In this document: one piece after another, positions 9,246-12,245 of the stretch | Layout: the number at the start of each line of letters is the position of its first letter | How positions within the stretch are numbered: the first letter of the stretch is position 1 | Origin: a candidate division SR1 bacterium | Lineage (GTDB): Bacteria; Patescibacteriota; Gracilibacteria; Absconditabacterales; Absconditicoccaceae | Length of the DNA: 12,245 nucleotides | Assembly: GCA_007116275.1 (NCBI GenBank) | Contig: SKIU01000034.1 | Location: 1-12,245 of the forward strand | Direction of reading: 5' to 3' | Notes under the pieces: generated by a model | What the model was told of the DNA's origin: nothing | The model's input: only the letters and a program-made list of their open reading frames with translations | Database searches by the model: none | Program-made: the position numbers and the translations under genes

Positions 9246-9815
9246 TTATTTGCTCTCAAATAGTAGTTTATATAGTCAGGCCTTATCGTTTTTTATAAGA
9301 TAGTTTTTCATGATCCAATAGGTGAATTCTATTGGTCTTCGTTTATCTGATACAATGTATTCTAAAAACTTGTCAAAGCTTATTTCTTTTGTTTTTATTT
9401 TTTCGCCTGGTTCTCGTGTAGTAGGATAGGGAAATGAAAAATCGTTGGTTATGTAACAATGTGAGCATCATAATATGCCATGATGTGGTGTAGTGTATAG
9501 TTTTCTCATGGTGTGTATTTTCATTCCTGTCTCTTCACGTGCTTCTTTGTGTATGGTGTCTTCAGCTGTATCACCATCTTCTTTCGTTCATCCAATAAGT
9601 CAGTAGAATGATCATACTCGTGGTTGTTCTTCTTCTAGGATAATTATTTTGTTGTCAGGGGTTATCGGTATGATTTGTGAAAATTCACGTCTTTGTATAG
9701 TTTCAAATGTGGCAAAAGTTCAATCAAAAAGCTCTTGTTCTCGATTTCGTATGTTGGTATTGTATCACTCATAGACTTTTTTTGCGTTTTTGGGTATGGG
9801 TTTTTGTTGGAACAT
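9246..9815 (-). CDS. Nudix hydrolase
   Basis: A 189-residue protein with a Nudix box at about 76-98: GTKEDGD, then TAEDTIH, then KEAREETGM. The catalytic metal-binding glutamates (E91, E94, E95) are present. Two consensus positions are conservative variants, Asp for the first Glu (D82) and Lys for Arg (K90). Nudix enzymes cleave nucleoside diphosphates linked to another moiety; the fold context (strand IIILEEEQP, GLIGG before the box) resembles ADP-ribose/NDP-sugar pyrophosphatases, but the substrate cannot be read from the sequence. Several glycines of the core, including one of the GG pair, are UGA. It starts 23 bases after the tRNA-Pro gene and ends 19 bases before the priA-like start, so it is likely transcribed with both. 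Confidence 0.88.
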
Positions 9816-9838
9816 GTTTTTTGATTATTAGGATAATT

Positions 9839-9912
9839 TCAGGGTGATAGGACTCGAACCCACGACCACAAGACCCCCAGCCTTGTATTCTAGCCATCTG
9901 AACTACACCCTG
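9839..9912 (-). tRNA. tRNA-Pro (anticodon GGG)
   Basis: A 74-base cloverleaf. The acceptor arms are CAGGGTG (9906-9912) and CACCCTG (9840-9846) with discriminator A at 9839. The D stem is GTTC/GAAT, the anticodon stem CAAGG/TCTTG with one G-U pair, loop CTGGGGG, and the T arm GTGGG-TTCGAGT-CCTAT. The anticodon GGG is at 9876-9878 and reads CCC and CCU. C1-G72 with A73 agrees with proline identity in bacteria. The 3' CCA is not encoded, so it must be added after transcription. Confidence 0.93.
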
Positions 9913-9920
9913 GTAGTTTG

Positions 9921-9948
9921 TATATATTGTATTGATGTTTTTATGCAA
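9921..9948 (-). promoter_or_regulatory. Promoter of tRNA-Pro (and probably the Nudix and priA-like genes)
   Basis: On the minus strand, TTGCAT (9943-9948) and TATATA (9921-9926) are separated by 16 bases; an overlapping TATACA at 18 bases is an alternative -10. The predicted start is within a few bases of the mature tRNA 5' end. No other promoter was seen before the Nudix gene. Confidence 0.6.
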
Positions 9949-9960
9949 GATTGAATTGTG

Positions 9961-11367
9961 TTATTGTGGATCGAAAATACTAGGATTGCTTACATTCCCT
10001 AGTAAAAATTGACTAATTTTTCGTCAGCCGTGGATAGAAGAAAGTATTCCTACACCATTGCATCCTATATTATAGAGTAAATTTGGATTCTTATTTTCCG
10101 GTCCTATGGTACGCAATCCTGTTTTCGTCAGTCACATGAGACCATGTCGACGATAGTGATAGGGAACCGGATGTGGTGGATAGTTTTTGAGTGTGTTCTT
10201 TAAAAATATGTCCATCTGTTGATGTGCTCGGTCTGGTTGTGCTTCGTGACGTATATACTTATCTTTTTCATGTATTGCTGTTTCAGGTCATCCAATACAT
10301 ATGAGTGAGTGTATTTGTCCTGATTTATTAAACTGTCTACGTGTGAAGTAAAAATAATTTTCCACATCATTGGCAGTTTCTAGTTCTCCTGGTCTCAGGT
10401 AGTAACTAATGGCGGCAGATTTTTGTCATGGTGTATCAAGATATCATGACATATATCATACTATACTACTTACGTCTTGATGAAAGACGGTGTTTATGTC
10501 TTCTCCGCTATGATTGTTTATGGTGAAATTTGCAAATCCATTGGTACAGAGTATGATTTTTTTTGCGTGGATGGTGCCACTATGTGCTTGTGTCGGAGCA
10601 TCTTTAAGATGGTTTATTTTACTTGTGTTGGTTGTTATTTTTACTTTTTCTGGGTATAAGTCTATAATTTCTACTGGTGAAAATTCGTATACTTGTATGC
10701 GATCATGATAATGTTTGACCATATGAGCAATTGCTTTTTCACAAAACAATGCAGAGTTGACTGTGCCTGCATGTCTTGCTAGTACAGCAATGTATTTATC
10801 TTCTTTTGTTTCCAATAGTTGGTTTATTTTTCTTTGACTGACTATATTGATTATATCTTCATATATACTGGGTATTTTATCTAAATCAGGGCAATCTTCT
10901 GATACGAGAATACTTTCATACTGCACATGTTGGATCTCTTGAATATGATTTCTTTGTATGTTTTCTAGTAATTGTTCGATTGTAGAACATCACGCATATC
11001 CGATAAATTTTTCAAATACATTATCCATATCCACTACACTAATGAGTTCTTGTAAATGATTTCGTGCATCAAGCATAGCTGCTTGTCATTGATTTGCTAG
11101 TGATATACCATATTCTTCTACTATCTCTACAAATGGTTTTTCAAAATATGGAACAATCTGTCATGCATTGTGGCCAGTCGCCCCATGTGCTATCTTATAT
11201 GATTCTAGTAATGTTACTTTTCTATCAGTATTTTTGAGTATGTAATAAAGTGTACTAATTCCAGCTATTCATCATCATACAATCACTACATCTGTATAAA
11301 AATCTTGTTCTACGACAGGGAAATGTGAGCGTTTATCTATCTGGTCAAGTCGTGGGGATTTGTTCAT
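9961..11367 (-). CDS. FAD-dependent oxidoreductase, DAO family
   Basis: A 468-residue flavoprotein of the D-amino-acid oxidase/glycine oxidase superfamily (PF01266). The N-terminal Rossmann motif is VVIVGGGIAG with G31, G33 and G36 as GxGxxG; G31, G32 and G33 are three consecutive UGA codons. It is followed by VTLLES (ribose-binding acid at the end of beta-2) and a GATGHNAGQ segment like that of amine-oxidising members such as PuuB. The C-terminal FAD motif reads HGLMGLTKTGLRTIGP then NLLYNIGCNGVGI, the usual DAO ending. The reaction is probably oxidation of an amine or amino acid with FAD; the substrate cannot be told. It stands alone behind its own promoter, with no partner enzyme adjacent. 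The ATG at 11365-11367 gives a normal N-terminus about 30 residues before the FAD motif. It ends in TAA, 48 bases before the tRNA. Confidence 0.9.
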
Positions 11368-11430
11368 TGTGGTTGTACTATTACTTATAAAATCAAATGT
11401 TTTTTATGTGCGAAAATGGCGCTAATATTT

Positions 11431-11459
11431 ATTATATAGACGTCTACTGTTTCTTGCAA
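11431..11459 (-). promoter_or_regulatory. Sigma70-type promoter of the oxidoreductase gene
   Basis: On the minus strand, TTGCAA (11454-11459) and a perfect TATAAT (11431-11436) are separated by 17 bases, in the 131-base gap after dus. Transcription would start near 11424, giving a leader of roughly 57 bases. No riboswitch-like fold or terminator was recognised in this gap. Confidence 0.7.
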
Positions 11460-11498
11460 TTGTAGGTTTGGAGTATGGTTCTTTATGATTGACTTTTG

Positions 11499-12245
11499 TT
11501 ATTCTGTGGATGTAATTTGTGCTTTTTGGAAAAAATTTGTCATGAGTTGATATAGCTCTTGATAATTTTGTATTTTGGCTATTTGTTGTTTACATTCTTT
11601 GGATCAAGGGATACCTTTGATATAGTTAAAGAGATATTTACGAAACTCCATAATGGCTCTATAAGGATTTGTATCGTTTACATCAATAGTTTGTGCTAGT
11701 GATTCTAATTCTTGGATCGTAGGGAAAGGTATCTGGTAGTTGTGTAGTGCTGTTTTGTTTTGTGTCAGTACTCGATTATCATCATCTTCTATTTTCTTTT
11801 TGTAATGGAGGATTTGTTTGTTGGATTTTAGTATTTCGTCTTTTGGATTGTCAGGATACTGGTTCAGTGTTTTTTGAAATCGTACCTCATAGGCAATGCT
11901 GAGTTGTAGATGTTCTATGATTGTATCATAGCGCTCTTGGAGCGTGGGTGTATAGTCGACAAAAACCCATGGGTTACCTATGGCTGCTTGTGCGGTCATA
12001 ATACCGTCTAGATTTCATTTTTTTTCTCATGCGTCTTCGTAGGATTTTATACCACCATTTCCTATGACTTTACAGCTATTGCTCAGTTCTTTTTTGAGAT
12101 TATAAATAAAATCTCGATCGACTGTATTACTGTGTCATTGGTTAAATGTTCTTCCGTGTACCGTGATGGTATGACAGTATTGTCCTGCTTGTATGAGTGT
12201 ATTGAATCGTTCTTTTTTATCTTCTTCATGGAGTCATGTTCTCAC
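11499..12245 (-). CDS. dus: tRNA-dihydrouridine synthase, DusB-like (3' part)
   Basis: The last 248 residues of a flavoenzyme that reduces uridine to dihydrouridine in the tRNA D-loop using NADPH and FMN. The gene runs off the window at its 5' side. Visible landmarks: VRTG (the end of the VKIRTG strand, Gly is UGA), TVHGRTFNQG (with the FMN-contacting His), KVIGNGGI (FMN phosphate loop), LDGIMTAQAAIGNPWVF, and the C-terminal FRKYLFNYIKGIPGS helix. The catalytic-Cys region lies outside the window. The C-terminal tRNA-binding part carries about 60 extra Lys/Asn/Asp-rich residues (roughly residues 110-170 of the visible part) compared with E. coli DusB. The IGR seen in many family members just before the GNPW motif is replaced by TAQ. 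It ends in TAA. Confidence 0.93.

Noticed and set aside
80..11367. Widespread pseudogenes caused by premature stops
   Set aside because: All the apparent premature stops are UGA, never UAA or UAG, and fall on conserved glycines; no frame changes were needed.
1..12245. UGA read as tryptophan (code 4)
   Set aside because: UGA sites align to Gly in GxGxxG, lipobox, Nudix and PriA motifs, and TGG is used normally for Trp.

Overview
This is an AT-rich stretch in which every gene lies on the minus strand and the reading frames hold together only if UGA is read as glycine (genetic code 25). That points to the Absconditabacteria (SR1) / Gracilibacteria lineage of the Candidate Phyla Radiation. Under the standard code most of these genes look like strings of short fragments. 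With UGA as Gly they become full-length proteins whose UGA codons fall on family-conserved glycines: the Rossmann GxGxxG of an oxidoreductase, the NRRGY-type motif of PriA, a lipobox, the GG of a Nudix protein and the phosphate-binding region of Dus. Every complete gene ends in TAA or TAG, none in TGA. The phylum is an inference; the recoding is read directly from the sequence.

Layout in direction of transcription (high to low coordinates). (1) 12245-11499: the end of a DusB-like tRNA-dihydrouridine synthase. (2) 11367-9961: an FAD-dependent DAO-family oxidoreductase behind a good sigma70-type promoter. (3) 9912-8177: tRNA-Pro(GGG), a Nudix hydrolase and a PriA-like protein lacking the N-terminal helicase half, closely packed behind a tRNA promoter. 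(4) 8112-7600: a small lipoprotein resembling the GerMN domain. (5) 7485-3030: a three-gene type IV secretion-like operon made of a VirB4 ATPase, an unrecognised polytopic membrane protein and a secreted or membrane protein that carries three tandem T4SS-pilin-like helical hairpins. It has a near-consensus promoter in front and a stem-loop/T-tract terminator behind. (6) 2963-80: a UPF0114/YqhA membrane protein, SecG, and a membrane-anchored family 5 (oligopeptide-type) solute-binding protein. (7) 60-1: the first 20 codons of another gene.

Themes: the lower half of the window is a cell-envelope region (VirB4 motor, pilin-like protein, SecG, peptide-binding protein, lipoprotein). In small epibiotic or predatory bacteria such genes would fit contact with, or uptake from, a host cell; that role is inferred, not shown. 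The upper half is housekeeping (tRNA modification, tRNA, Nudix, replication restart).

There is no gap longer than about 131 bases between genes, so no large unexplained non-coding stretch exists. I saw no CRISPR array, insertion sequence, rRNA or replication origin. Shine-Dalgarno sequences are weak or absent before most starts, so starts were chosen from domain boundaries and spacing.
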